From Clostridiales bacterium (lineage in GTDB: Bacteria > Bacillota > Desulfitobacteriia > Desulfitobacteriales > Desulfitobacteriaceae), in assembly GCA_027357125.1 (NCBI GenBank), contig DAHVVW010000053.1, positions 1 to 9,338 of the forward strand: a stretch of 9,338 bases of DNA, written 5' to 3'. Under the pieces are notes generated by a model, which made no database searches, was not told the DNA's origin, and worked only from the letters and a program-made list of their open reading frames with translations. Shown in pieces: positions 1 through 6,018 of this stretch (the stretch's first letter is position 1; every line of letters begins with the position of its first letter). The position numbers and the translations under genes were made by a program.

Positions 1-18
1 TGAATATGAACTGGCATA

Positions 19-48
19 ATTCTATTATACCCTACGGGGGTATGTCAA
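19..48 (-). promoter_or_regulatory. Outward-facing promoter with CsoR-type operator
   Basis: On the minus strand a perfect -35 (TTGACA, 48-43) is followed after 18 bases by a -10-like TAGAAT (24-19). The spacer contains an interrupted palindrome (ataccctacgggggtat, 27-43) with 6-bp arms ATACCC/GGGTAT. This closely resembles the operators bound by CsoR-family metal sensors in Firmicutes, best known from copper efflux (copZA) promoters; the resemblance is recalled, not searched. A regulator bound there would cover the promoter, as is typical for CsoR repression. The regulated gene would lie to the left, outside the window. A second TATAAT at 29-24 is only 13 bases from the -35, too close to pair with it. 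Other members of the family (RcnR, FrmR, CstR) use similar C/G-rich palindromes, so the metal is not certain. Confidence 0.6.
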
Positions 49-86
49 TGACTATACCTAAATTCTTTAGCATAAAGAAAGTAGGA

Positions 87-128
87 CTGTCCAAAAGTGT
101 ACTGGCACTGGTACACATCACTGGACAG
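87..128. repeat. Nested inverted repeat, possible bidirectional terminator
   Basis: An outer stem CTGTCCA (87-93) pairs with TGGACAG (122-128), and an inner stem GTGTAC (97-102) pairs with GTACAC (111-116) around an 8-base loop. The structure begins 3 bases after the hepT stop codon. On the plus strand it is followed by ccctattttt; on the minus strand by a weakly T-rich stretch. It could end hepT transcription and anything approaching from the left. The outer ends also look like the ends of an insertion-sequence remnant, but no transposase or target duplication is visible. Confidence 0.45.
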
Positions 129-130
129 CC

Positions 131-556
131 CTATTTTTCGTTTAAGAATTTAGTTATCACCGACCTGATGAAGTCTCTGAAATCTCCTAAATCTTGATGT
201 AAAATCTCGTAAACCTGATTATCATCAACTTCCTGATAAATATGCACAATTCGGTTACGAAACTTAACCATTTGCATTAACCGAACACTTTGGTCCCTGG
301 TAATCACATTGTTTTCAGCCAGAAACCTGATTGCTTCGGCAGAACTGGCCGGCACCCCCCAACGTTCCCGTGCCACCACATGAGTTGCGATGTCAATGAC
401 TGCTTCAATCGCGACTTGTAGATTATATTTTGCGCTGTCAACATTTTGAAAGCTCTTAAAAAACTCTTTAGATTTGAGGCTTTGCAATTCTTCCAGTTTG
501 ACCAGGGTCTGTTCAAGAAAGACCAGCTTGCTCTTAATAATCTCTCTATCTACCAT
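131..556 (-). CDS. hepT: HepT-type HEPN ribonuclease toxin
   Basis: This 141-residue, largely helical protein belongs to the HEPN/DUF86 family, the toxin half of HepT-MntA modules. The family's catalytic motif R-x4-H-x-Y is intact as RNRIVHIY (R100, H105, Y107) near the end of a helix. In characterised members Arg and His form the RNase site at a dimer interface and the Tyr is the residue AMPylated by the MntA antitoxin, which silences the toxin. The segment around residues 60-85 (ARERWGVPASSAEAI) is also typical of the family. Length is as expected. The start ATG at 556 has a GGGAGGAG ribosome-binding site at 567-574, ten bases upstream. The gene overlaps the end of the antitoxin gene by 11 bases, implying coupled translation with antitoxin first. 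All key residues are present, so it is probably active. The RNA target cannot be read from sequence. Confidence 0.88.
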   Translation of the reverse strand: MVDREIIKSKLVFLEQTLVKLEELQSLKSKEFFKSFQNVDSAKYNLQVAIEAVIDIATHVVARERWGVPASSAEAIRFLAENNVITRDQSVRLMQMVKFRNRIVHIYQEVDDNQVYEILHQDLGDFRDFIRSVITKFLNEK

Positions 557-980
557 GCTTAAGGTACTCCTCCCTCAATGCATGTTCATAGTCCTCGGAG
601 AAGCGGGCATAAGAGATTTTATAATCAAAATAAGTTTTTAGCACTCTCTCAATAAAATTACTGTGAGTAATATAGTCTCCCTCATATATGAGCAAGCCGT
701 CGGAAAGGACTTTGAATTGTAGAGCCACCGGGGCTCGGTTCAAATTCACTAAATCAACTTTGTCTGATGCCAAAAACAGCGAGAGATCCGCATCAAATGC
801 CAGCTCATCGGCAAAAGTCAGAGTGCGGGAGAAAACAACCCCCAGGTCGATATCACTGTTTGGATGTTGGAACTCCGTCCCGAATGATCCAAACAGATAG
901 ACTGCAGCAACCTCACCGCGGTTCTGAAAAAAGTCTGTCCATGCTTTTAATTCGGCGTCTGAAACAGTCCTCACCCGCAT
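546..980 (-). CDS. mntA: MntA-type nucleotidyltransferase antitoxin
   Basis: This is a minimal nucleotidyltransferase of the DNA polymerase beta superfamily. Counting from the ATG at 980 it has 144 residues, close to the usual size. The G-S-x10-D-x-D signature is complete: GS at 31-32 and D43/D45. A third acidic residue is D76 in VDLVNLNRAP. These bind metal and ATP. Characterised homologues transfer AMP to the toxin's active-site tyrosine and so neutralise HepT. The reading frame extends up to a TTG at 1094, but the first 38 residues lie outside the domain and a TGnTATAAT promoter element lies within them (999-1008). An AAGGA at 988-992 suits ATG 980 (7 bases away) or the adjacent ATG 983. 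The gene precedes hepT and overlaps it by 11 bases. The base composition is more AT-rich than the fad genes, as is common for mobile toxin-antitoxin modules. Confidence 0.88.
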   Translation of the reverse strand: MRVRTVSDAELKAWTDFFQNRGEVAAVYLFGSFGTEFQHPNSDIDLGVVFSRTLTFADELAFDADLSLFLASDKVDLVNLNRAPVALQFKVLSDGLLIYEGDYITHSNFIERVLKTYFDYKISYARFSEDYEHALREEYLKHGR

Positions 981-998
981 CATCACTTCCTTGACACC

Positions 999-1008
999 AT
1001 TATACCAT
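999..1008 (-). promoter_or_regulatory. Extended -10 promoter of mntA-hepT
   Basis: On the minus strand TGGTATAAT (1007-999) is an exact extended -10 element (TGnTATAAT). No convincing -35 is seen about 17 bases upstream, which extended -10 promoters can tolerate. Transcription would start near 992, giving a leader of only about 10 bases with AAGGA close to the 5' end. This placement argues against the TTG start at 1094. Confidence 0.5.
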
Positions 1009-1087
1009 AGGTAAAAGCAGGAAAAGAAGACCTTGGTGTCATAATCTGGCAATAAGCACTTCTTGCCTTCACCCGTCAAAAAATTCG

Positions 1088-1117
1088 TTGACAAAAAAAT
1101 TCCCTCAGTGTTAAACT
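1088..1117 (+). promoter_or_regulatory. Promoter of the ABC transporter operon
   Basis: A perfect -35 hexamer TTGACA (1088-1093) is followed after 18 bases by TAAACT (1112-1117), a 4/6 match to the -10 that keeps the key T-A at the start and the final T. Transcription would begin near 1124. That places the triplet repeats at about +25 to +77 and the terminator at about +87 to +113, close to the layout of the B. subtilis trp leader. The start site is inferred, not observed. Confidence 0.55.
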
Positions 1118-1148
1118 AACATCAGGTTCAAAATGATATATGAATTTT

Positions 1149-1201
1149 TAGCTGAGTTGAGATTAGAATATGTGAGAGGAGTTGAGATGAGCCGGGATAA
1201 G
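1149..1201 (+). promoter_or_regulatory. Probable TRAP (MtrB) RNA-binding site, 11 triplets
   Basis: Eleven triplets occur at an exact 5-nt period, each separated by two bases: TAG 1149, GAG 1154, GAG 1159, TAG 1164, TAT 1169, GAG 1174, GAG 1179, GAG 1184, GAG 1189, GGG 1194 and AAG 1199. Eight are GAG or TAG, the consensus bound by the eleven-subunit trp RNA-binding attenuation protein. AAG is a near match; TAT and GGG are the weak slots. TRAP targets such as the B. subtilis trp leader have 9-11 GAG/UAG repeats with 2-3-base spacers. Tryptophan-loaded TRAP would wrap this RNA and cover the 5' arm of the antiterminator at 1187-1195. Whether this genome encodes mtrB cannot be seen here. Confidence 0.75.
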
Positions 1202-1220
1202 TGTAATCGCCGGTACTCAT
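1187..1220 (+). promoter_or_regulatory. Possible antiterminator hairpin
   Basis: Bases 1187-1195 (atgagccgg) can pair with 1210-1213 (ccgg) and 1216-1220 (ctcat), leaving a 2-base bulge at 1214-1215: nine pairs in all. The 3' arm is the same sequence that forms the left arm of the terminator at 1210-1218, so the two folds exclude each other. The 5' arm lies inside the triplet array (GAG 1189, GGG 1194), so a bound TRAP ring would block this fold and favour termination. Confidence 0.55.
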
Positions 1221-1236
1221 TTGAGTACCGGTTTTT
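1210..1236 (+). terminator. Rho-independent attenuator in the transporter leader
   Basis: A perfect 9-bp stem, CCGGTACTC (1210-1218) with GAGTACCGG (1223-1231), closes a 4-base loop and is followed at once by five T (1232-1236). It lies between the promoter and the first transporter gene, 131 bases before the start codon, so it would abort transcripts before the coding region. It cannot serve mntA-hepT, which is transcribed away from it. Confidence 0.85.
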
Positions 1237-1367
1237 AATTTCTCAGAGAGAATTAAAGGATTGCCCGCAGCAACAGCTGAATTTTCGAATCAGAGTTTTA
1301 TAAGAAAAGAAAACTAAACTAATAAATTCAATAAACTAATTAACTTAAAGAGGAGGACAAATTAACG
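1237..1367 (+). other. Distal leader of the transporter mRNA
   Basis: This AT-rich stretch separates the terminator from the first transporter gene. It holds a small hairpin (AATT-CTC with GAG-AATT, 1237-1254, one bulged T) and the AGGAGG ribosome-binding site at 1351-1356. No T-box sequence, riboswitch core or second promoter was recognised. Confidence 0.5.
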
Positions 1368-2387
1368 ATGCGCAAATTCGGTCTTATCTTAGGACTCATA
1401 TTTTTAAGCCTAGTCATCGTACTCTCAGGTTGTGGCACGCAAACCGGCAATACTCAGGGAGACGCCCAGAAAGCCGCTGACACAGGGAAAAAAGTTGTGA
1501 AAGTAGGGGTATCCCAATTTGTCGCTCACCCTGCGCTTGATTTGGATCAAAAAGGGTTCCTCGACCAGATGAAGGAATTAGGCTTCATTCAGGGGCAAAA
1601 TGTTGAATTTGACATCAAGAATTCCCAAGGCGACCCGAATATGGCTAAAACGATTGCGGATAAGTTTGTGGCCGACAAAGTTGATGTCATTCTTTCCATC
1701 ACCACCCCCAGTTCCCAGGCTGCAGCCATGGCCACCAAAGGTACAGGCATCCCGGTTGTTTACATTGCCGTATCTGATGCAGTCGGCTCCGGCCTAATCA
1801 AAGAGCTTAACAAACCCTCAGGCACGAACATTACCGGAGTTTACAGCGCCGATCCCGTGGAACAGCAAATGGATCTAATTAAAGAAATTCAGCCCTCCCT
1901 TAAAAATCTCGGTGTTCTGTATAACCCGGGAGAAGCAAACTCCGCCAGCAATGTCAAACGAATTAAAGAATACCTTAAAGGGAAAGTTAATGTGGTCGAA
2001 GCGACTGTCGCCAGCAGCAACGAGGTCCAGGGTGCTGCCCAATCCTTGGTTGGCAGGGTTGATGCCATGTTTATGCCCCAGGACAACACTGTGATGTCAG
2101 CCGTTGAAAGTGTAATTGACGTCGGCCAGAAAAATAAAATTCCTTTCTATACCGGGGACACTGAATCCGTGAAGAAAGGTGCACTCGCCACCCTGGGCAA
2201 TGACGAATATGACTGCGGACGCCAGGGCGCTGAGATTGTCGCCAAAATCCTGCGCGGGGAAAAAGCGGGGAATATTCCTTCTGAGGAAATCCGCAAACGC
2301 ACTCTGTTAATTAACAAGAATGCAGCCGTAAAATATGGGCTCACCATTCCTGAGCAAGTCCTGTCCCGCGCCGATCAAGTGTTGTAG
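1368..2387 (+). CDS. ABC importer substrate-binding lipoprotein, TrpX-like
   Basis: This 339-residue protein is the extracytoplasmic receptor of an ABC importer. The N-terminus has a Lys/Arg start, a hydrophobic stretch (about residues 5-19) and a lipobox LSGC with Cys22 as the lipid-anchored first residue. A short polar linker follows, and the mature two-lobed domain starts near residue 43 (KVVKVGVSQFV). Motifs of the ABC_sub_bind family (COG2984, TrpX-like) are visible: ELGFIQGQNVE (70-80), the IPVVYIAVSDAV strand (128-139), GVLYNP (182-187) and the end of the fold near YDCGRQGAE (281-289). The ATG at 1368 follows AGGAGG (1351-1356) by 11 bases. The gene is first in an operon with permease and ATPase. 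Relatives in streptococci are predicted tryptophan transporters. Family alone does not fix the ligand; the TRAP-like leader is the main reason to favour tryptophan or an indole-related compound. Confidence 0.88.
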   Translation: MRKFGLILGLIFLSLVIVLSGCGTQTGNTQGDAQKAADTGKKVVKVGVSQFVAHPALDLDQKGFLDQMKELGFIQGQNVEFDIKNSQGDPNMAKTIADKFVADKVDVILSITTPSSQAAAMATKGTGIPVVYIAVSDAVGSGLIKELNKPSGTNITGVYSADPVEQQMDLIKEIQPSLKNLGVLYNPGEANSASNVKRIKEYLKGKVNVVEATVASSNEVQGAAQSLVGRVDAMFMPQDNTVMSAVESVIDVGQKNKIPFYTGDTESVKKGALATLGNDEYDCGRQGAEIVAKILRGEKAGNIPSEEIRKRTLLINKNAAVKYGLTIPEQVLSRADQVL

Positions 2388-2407
2388 TATTCTAAAGGAA
2401 GGCAACT

Positions 2408-3355
2408 ATGGAGAACATCATTACCAGTGGGTTACAACAAGGATTCATCTACGGTTTTATGGCTCTGGGAGTCTTATTAACTTTCCGGATCTTGGGCTTT
2501 CCCGATCTGACTGTCGAAGGCAGCTTCCCTTTAGGGGCTGCGATCACAGCTAAGGCCATCGTCGTAGGTGCCGATCCCCTATTAGCCGTCTTGCTCGGAG
2601 CTTTGGCTGGTGGTGTGGCTGGTGCCGCCACAGGTCTCATGCATACCAGAATGAAGGTAAACAACATCCTTGCCGGAATCCTCACGACCAGTGCTATCTA
2701 TACCGTGATGCTGCGCACGATGGGCCGTCCCAACATTCCATTGCTCACGAACGAAAACTTTTTTGACCGTATTCTAAGGCTTTTCAACATTACGGAAGGA
2801 ACCCTTTCCCTCATTCAATATAAGACTGTAACGATTACACTCCTGTTTGTGATGGTGCTTACAGCCAGGCTCTTACTCGGCTGGTTCTTGAAAACCGACC
2901 TTGGCTTGGCAGTACGGGCAACGGGCGATAACGAAAAAATGATCCGCTCTCTGGGCGTAAACACTGATAATACTAAACTCTTAACCTTAATCATCTCCAA
3001 CTTCATGGTCGCCTTGTCCGGTGCTTTAGCCAGCCAAAGCCAAGGGTTTGCAGATGTGGGGATGGGCATCGGAGTCCTTGTGGCTTCGATCGCCTCCGTC
3101 ATTGTCGGGGAAATGCTGTTTGGCAGCCGGGGCTTGAGCATGCTTCTGACCGGGGCCATTCTCGGCTCGGTCATTTACCGAGCGCTCTTGGCTTTGGGTC
3201 TAAGGTTGAACCTGCCGGCTGAAGATTTTAAGGCTGTTACCGCTATCCTCGTGCTCTTAGCCCTTTTCCTCCCAAACATTAAGACGAGAACACAAAAACC
3301 GCTCTCGTTGCCACAGGTGACAGAGAACAAGGAAAAAGAGGTGGGCCAAGAGTGA
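2408..3355 (+). CDS. ABC importer permease, TrpY-like
   Basis: This 315-residue membrane protein forms the transmembrane pore of the importer. It belongs to the BPD_transp_2 permease class (COG4120-like), shared with branched-chain amino acid and sugar importers. Several hydrophobic spans are visible, roughly at residues 12-30, 42-55, 58-78, 85-103, 138-160, 190-208, 218-238, 243-263 and 275-290. A conserved cytoplasmic loop (GLAVRATGDNEKMIRSLGV, 166-184) is the likely contact site with the ATPase. The C-terminus is a short charged tail. The ATG at 2408 is preceded by AAGGAAGG about five bases away and lies 20 bases after the binding-protein gene. The gene's end overlaps the start of the ATPase gene by 4 bases (GTGA, 3352-3355). 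One permease gene suggests a homodimeric pore. Confidence 0.87.
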   Translation: MENIITSGLQQGFIYGFMALGVLLTFRILGFPDLTVEGSFPLGAAITAKAIVVGADPLLAVLLGALAGGVAGAATGLMHTRMKVNNILAGILTTSAIYTVMLRTMGRPNIPLLTNENFFDRILRLFNITEGTLSLIQYKTVTITLLFVMVLTARLLLGWFLKTDLGLAVRATGDNEKMIRSLGVNTDNTKLLTLIISNFMVALSGALASQSQGFADVGMGIGVLVASIASVIVGEMLFGSRGLSMLLTGAILGSVIYRALLALGLRLNLPAEDFKAVTAILVLLALFLPNIKTRTQKPLSLPQVTENKEKEVGQE

Positions 3356-4149
3356 TTAAGCTTACTAATGTCTACAAAGTATTTTTCCCCAACACTTCGA
3401 ATGAAGTCTTGGCCCTCAATAACATTAATCTTGATCTTAACCCCGGGGATTTCATAACGATTATCGGGAGCAATGGCGCAGGCAAATCCACTTTCCTAAA
3501 AGTTCTCGCCGGAATTGAACTGCCTGATGCGGGCAAAGTGGAATTAGCAGGCAAAGATGTTACAGCTTATCCTGAATATCTGCGGGCTAAGGATATCGGT
3601 CGCATCGACCAAGACCCTCTGGCCAGCACTGCCTCCGAAATGACGATTGAGGAAAACCTGGCGATGGCGTATAAGCGCGGTCAGGTTAGGGGACTAAGGT
3701 GGGCGATAACATCTAATAAAGAGAAGCTTTTCAAGGAAGTACTGGCTGAAGTCGGCTTAGGCTTAGAGAATCGGTTGAGGGTACCGGTACGGACATTATC
3801 CGGCGGCCAGCGCCAAGCTCTGGCTTTGGTCATTGCCACGCTTGCCGAACCGAAATTGCTACTCCTTGACGAACACACGGCAGCCTTGGATCCAAAAACC
3901 GCCAAACAAATCATGGATCTTACCGGGAAGATCGTATCTTCGAAAAAGTTAACAACTCTGATGATTCCTCACAATATGGAACAGGCTATAAAATTCGGCA
4001 ACAGGCTAATGATGATGCACCGCGGTCAGCTCATCCTTGACCTTGGGCACGAAGAAAAGTCAATGCTCACAGTACCGCAACTAGTCGAGCGCTTCAGTAC
4101 CGCCAGCGGCACGGCGTTTGACGATGACAGGGTGCTTCTGGCAACTTAA
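3352..4149 (+). CDS. ABC importer ATP-binding protein, TrpZ-like
   Basis: This 265-residue ABC ATPase energises the importer at the inner face of the membrane. All core motifs are intact in order: Walker A GSNGAGKST (39-47), Q-loop Q87 (RIDQDP), signature LSGGQRQAL (149-157), Walker B LLLLDE with catalytic E174, D-loop AALD (177-180) and switch His207 (IPHNME). It starts with GTG at 3352 inside the permease stop (GTGA overlap), with AGAGGTGG at about 3338-3345 as ribosome-binding site, so it is translationally coupled. The family is COG1101-like, the usual partner of ABC_sub_bind receptors. Its stop codon overlaps the stop of the convergent fadD gene by 4 bases, and no terminator hairpin is seen after it. 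Confidence 0.9.
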   Translation: MIKLTNVYKVFFPNTSNEVLALNNINLDLNPGDFITIIGSNGAGKSTFLKVLAGIELPDAGKVELAGKDVTAYPEYLRAKDIGRIDQDPLASTASEMTIEENLAMAYKRGQVRGLRWAITSNKEKLFKEVLAEVGLGLENRLRVPVRTLSGGQRQALALVIATLAEPKLLLLDEHTAALDPKTAKQIMDLTGKIVSSKKLTTLMIPHNMEQAIKFGNRLMMMHRGQLILDLGHEEKSMLTVPQLVERFSTASGTAFDDDRVLLAT

Positions 4150-5837
4150 TCTTTTTCTTCTTGTCTTAGTTGTCTTTTCAGAACCTTGCCCACAATCGTC
4201 TTCGGCAACTCCTCCCGAAACTCAATCAGGCGCGGGACTTTGTAAGCGGCCAGCTTGCTCCGGCAATACTTGGTGATTTCCTCCGCATTAGCCTGCTCTC
4301 CCGGCCTTAATACCAAGAAAGCTTTGACAGTTTCCCCGCGGTAATCGTCTGGCACCCCGATCACTGCCGCCTCCTGCACCGCAGGGTGCTGGTAGAGTAC
4401 CTCCTCAATCTCCCGCGGGTAGATATTAAACCCTCCCGCAATGATCAGGTCTTTTTTGCGGTCCGCAATCCTGAAATACCCGTCCTCATCCATCGTCGCC
4501 ATATCCCCGGTCAACAGCCAACCGTCATGGATGGCTGCGGCGGTGGCCTTCTGTCGGTTCCAGTACCCTGCCATAACTTGCGGCCCCTTAACGGCCAACT
4601 CCCCTATCTCACCCACCGCAACTTCCGCGAAGGTCGCAGGATCGACAATTTTACACTCCGTATCCGGCAGCGGGAGCCCAATGGTTCCCGTTTTGCGCAT
4701 ACCGGCCAAAGGGTTGGAATGTGTGACCGGAGAAGCTTCGGTTAGACCGTACCCTTCCACCAGTTTACCCCCGGTGAGCTGCTCGAATTTCTCCTGCACT
4801 TCAACCGGAAGCGGGGCGGAGCCGCTAATACAGGAACGGATAGAGGAAATTTTATACTTCGTTACTTCTGGATAGGTGTTAATCGCTACATACATCGTCG
4901 GGGCACCCGGGAAAAAAGTCGGCTGATACTTATTGATCGCTTTCAGGGCTTGTTTGATTTCAAATTTCGGCAGGATAATCAGCTCGGCCCCGAGGGTCAC
5001 GGCAAGGTTCATGGCCACGGTCATGCCGTAAACATGAAAGAACGGAAGCACGCCTAGCATCTTCTCTTTCCCTGGTTCCGCATCAAGCATCCATTCCTTA
5101 ACTTGCAAAACGTTGGCTACAAGATTGCGGTGGGTAAGCATGGCCCCTTTGGCAACCCCGGTCGTTCCTCCGGTATACTGGAGCAAGGCTAGGTCTGACG
5201 CTTTGACATTGGCAGAAGGAGTCGGACCCTGTGTGACTTGCATTCGTTCTTCCCAAAAATGTACTCCCTGTTCCCGCTCAACGTGTGGGACTTTCCCTTC
5301 CCGTTTCATTTTCAGGGGGAAGAAAAATTTCAGGGGAAATGGCATGTATTCCTGGAGCTTGGTGACAATTACATGCTTAAGGTGAGTGCGCTCTTTCACA
5401 GCTTTAACTCTGGAATAGAAAAGATCTAATACAATAATGGTTTCAGTCCCGGAATCCTCGAGCTGAAACTCCAGTTCCCTCTCCACGTAGAGAGGATTGG
5501 TGGCTACCACTACCGCGCCAAGGCGCAAAGCCCCGTAATACGCAATAACAGCCTGGGGACAGTTGGGCAGCATGATTGCCACCCTGTCCCCCTTTTCTAC
5601 CCCCAAGTCTGCCAAAATCCGGGCCAAACGGTTTACTTCAGTCAATAACTCAAGATAAGTTAGTCTGGCCCCAAAAAAGTTGGTCGCCGTACGCTCACCA
5701 AACTCATGCACACTTTTTTCCAAGAGACGCGGCAGAGAAACATCGGAGTACTCTAAGTGCGGCTTGGCTTGCGCTGGATAGATCTGTAACCACGGCCGTT
5801 GGGCATATGGAGATGCCTGTTCGTTACTCTCTGACAT
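4146..5837 (-). CDS. fadD: Long-chain fatty acid--CoA ligase
   Basis: This 563-residue AMP-forming acyl-CoA synthetase converts free fatty acid, ATP and CoA to acyl-CoA, the entry step of beta-oxidation. ANL-family motifs are complete: the phosphate-binding loop YTGGTTGVAK (221-230), GYGLTEASP (362-370) for adenylate binding, LTGD with D445 binding the ribose, R460 and the hinge region DRKKDLIIAGGFNIYPREIEE (459-479, Gly-rich A8), and catalytic Lys551 in TIVGK near the C-terminus. Length and the FadD/LcfA-like sequence fit long- or medium-chain substrates; exact chain length cannot be read. The ATG at 5837 follows GGGAGGAGG with 8 bases between. It is the last gene of the fad cluster, 181 bases after fadE, so it may have its own promoter. 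Its stop overlaps the transporter ATPase stop. Confidence 0.92.
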   Translation of the reverse strand: MSESNEQASPYAQRPWLQIYPAQAKPHLEYSDVSLPRLLEKSVHEFGERTATNFFGARLTYLELLTEVNRLARILADLGVEKGDRVAIMLPNCPQAVIAYYGALRLGAVVVATNPLYVERELEFQLEDSGTETIIVLDLFYSRVKAVKERTHLKHVIVTKLQEYMPFPLKFFFPLKMKREGKVPHVEREQGVHFWEERMQVTQGPTPSANVKASDLALLQYTGGTTGVAKGAMLTHRNLVANVLQVKEWMLDAEPGKEKMLGVLPFFHVYGMTVAMNLAVTLGAELIILPKFEIKQALKAINKYQPTFFPGAPTMYVAINTYPEVTKYKISSIRSCISGSAPLPVEVQEKFEQLTGGKLVEGYGLTEASPVTHSNPLAGMRKTGTIGLPLPDTECKIVDPATFAEVAVGEIGELAVKGPQVMAGYWNRQKATAAAIHDGWLLTGDMATMDEDGYFRIADRKKDLIIAGGFNIYPREIEEVLYQHPAVQEAAVIGVPDDYRGETVKAFLVLRPGEQANAEEITKYCRSKLAAYKVPRLIEFREELPKTIVGKVLKRQLRQEEKD

Positions 5838-6018
5838 AGGGATTACCTCCTCCCGAATCCGCTCCTGAGCACGGGTAACAAACCTCTCTCTTTAACCCTT
5901 AGTCACCTATCTTGGCCATATTTCTTTCTACCATAAGACATTCCAAACATGTTTTCTATACTTTATGCAATCAGTTCCGAATTGTAGACCTGCCCCATAT
6001 CAAGCGTATTCCCTCCAC
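5838..6018 (-). other. fadE-fadD spacer, no clear regulatory element
   Basis: This 181-base gap is the longest inside the fad cluster. It contains a 10-base palindrome aaacatgttt (5945-5954) and the strong fadD ribosome-binding site (AGGAGG, 5846-5851). No convincing -35/-10 pair, terminator with T-run, or FadR-like TGAATGA operator was found on the minus strand. Whether fadD is co-transcribed with fadE is therefore open. Confidence 0.4.

Noticed and set aside
24..48. TATAAT at 29-24 as the -10 partner of TTGACA at 48-43
   Set aside because: The spacer would be only 13 bases, too short for sigma-A promoters; TAGAAT at 24-19 with 18 bases fits better. MerR-type promoters have long, not short, spacers, so that explanation also fails.
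6..197. Plus-strand 63-residue frame at the left edge
   Set aside because: It runs through the CsoR-like operator, the nested hairpin and into the hepT 3' end in antisense, with no usable ribosome-binding site.
1237..1254. Second hairpin after the leader terminator
   Set aside because: Seven pairs with a bulge and a 3-base loop, AT-rich and without a T-run; too weak to call as a terminator or regulatory element.
1095..1367. T-box leader or metabolite riboswitch for the importer operon
   Set aside because: The conserved T-box sequence (AGGGTGGNACCGCG-like) is absent, and the promoter-to-terminator span of about 110 bases is too short for a T-box. No known riboswitch core was recognised; the periodic triplets explain the leader better.
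4441..4875. Plus-strand 144-residue frame opposite fadD
   Set aside because: It lies fully antisense to a gene with intact catalytic motifs, has a low-complexity Ser/Pro-rich composition and no ribosome-binding site of note; it is a shadow frame.
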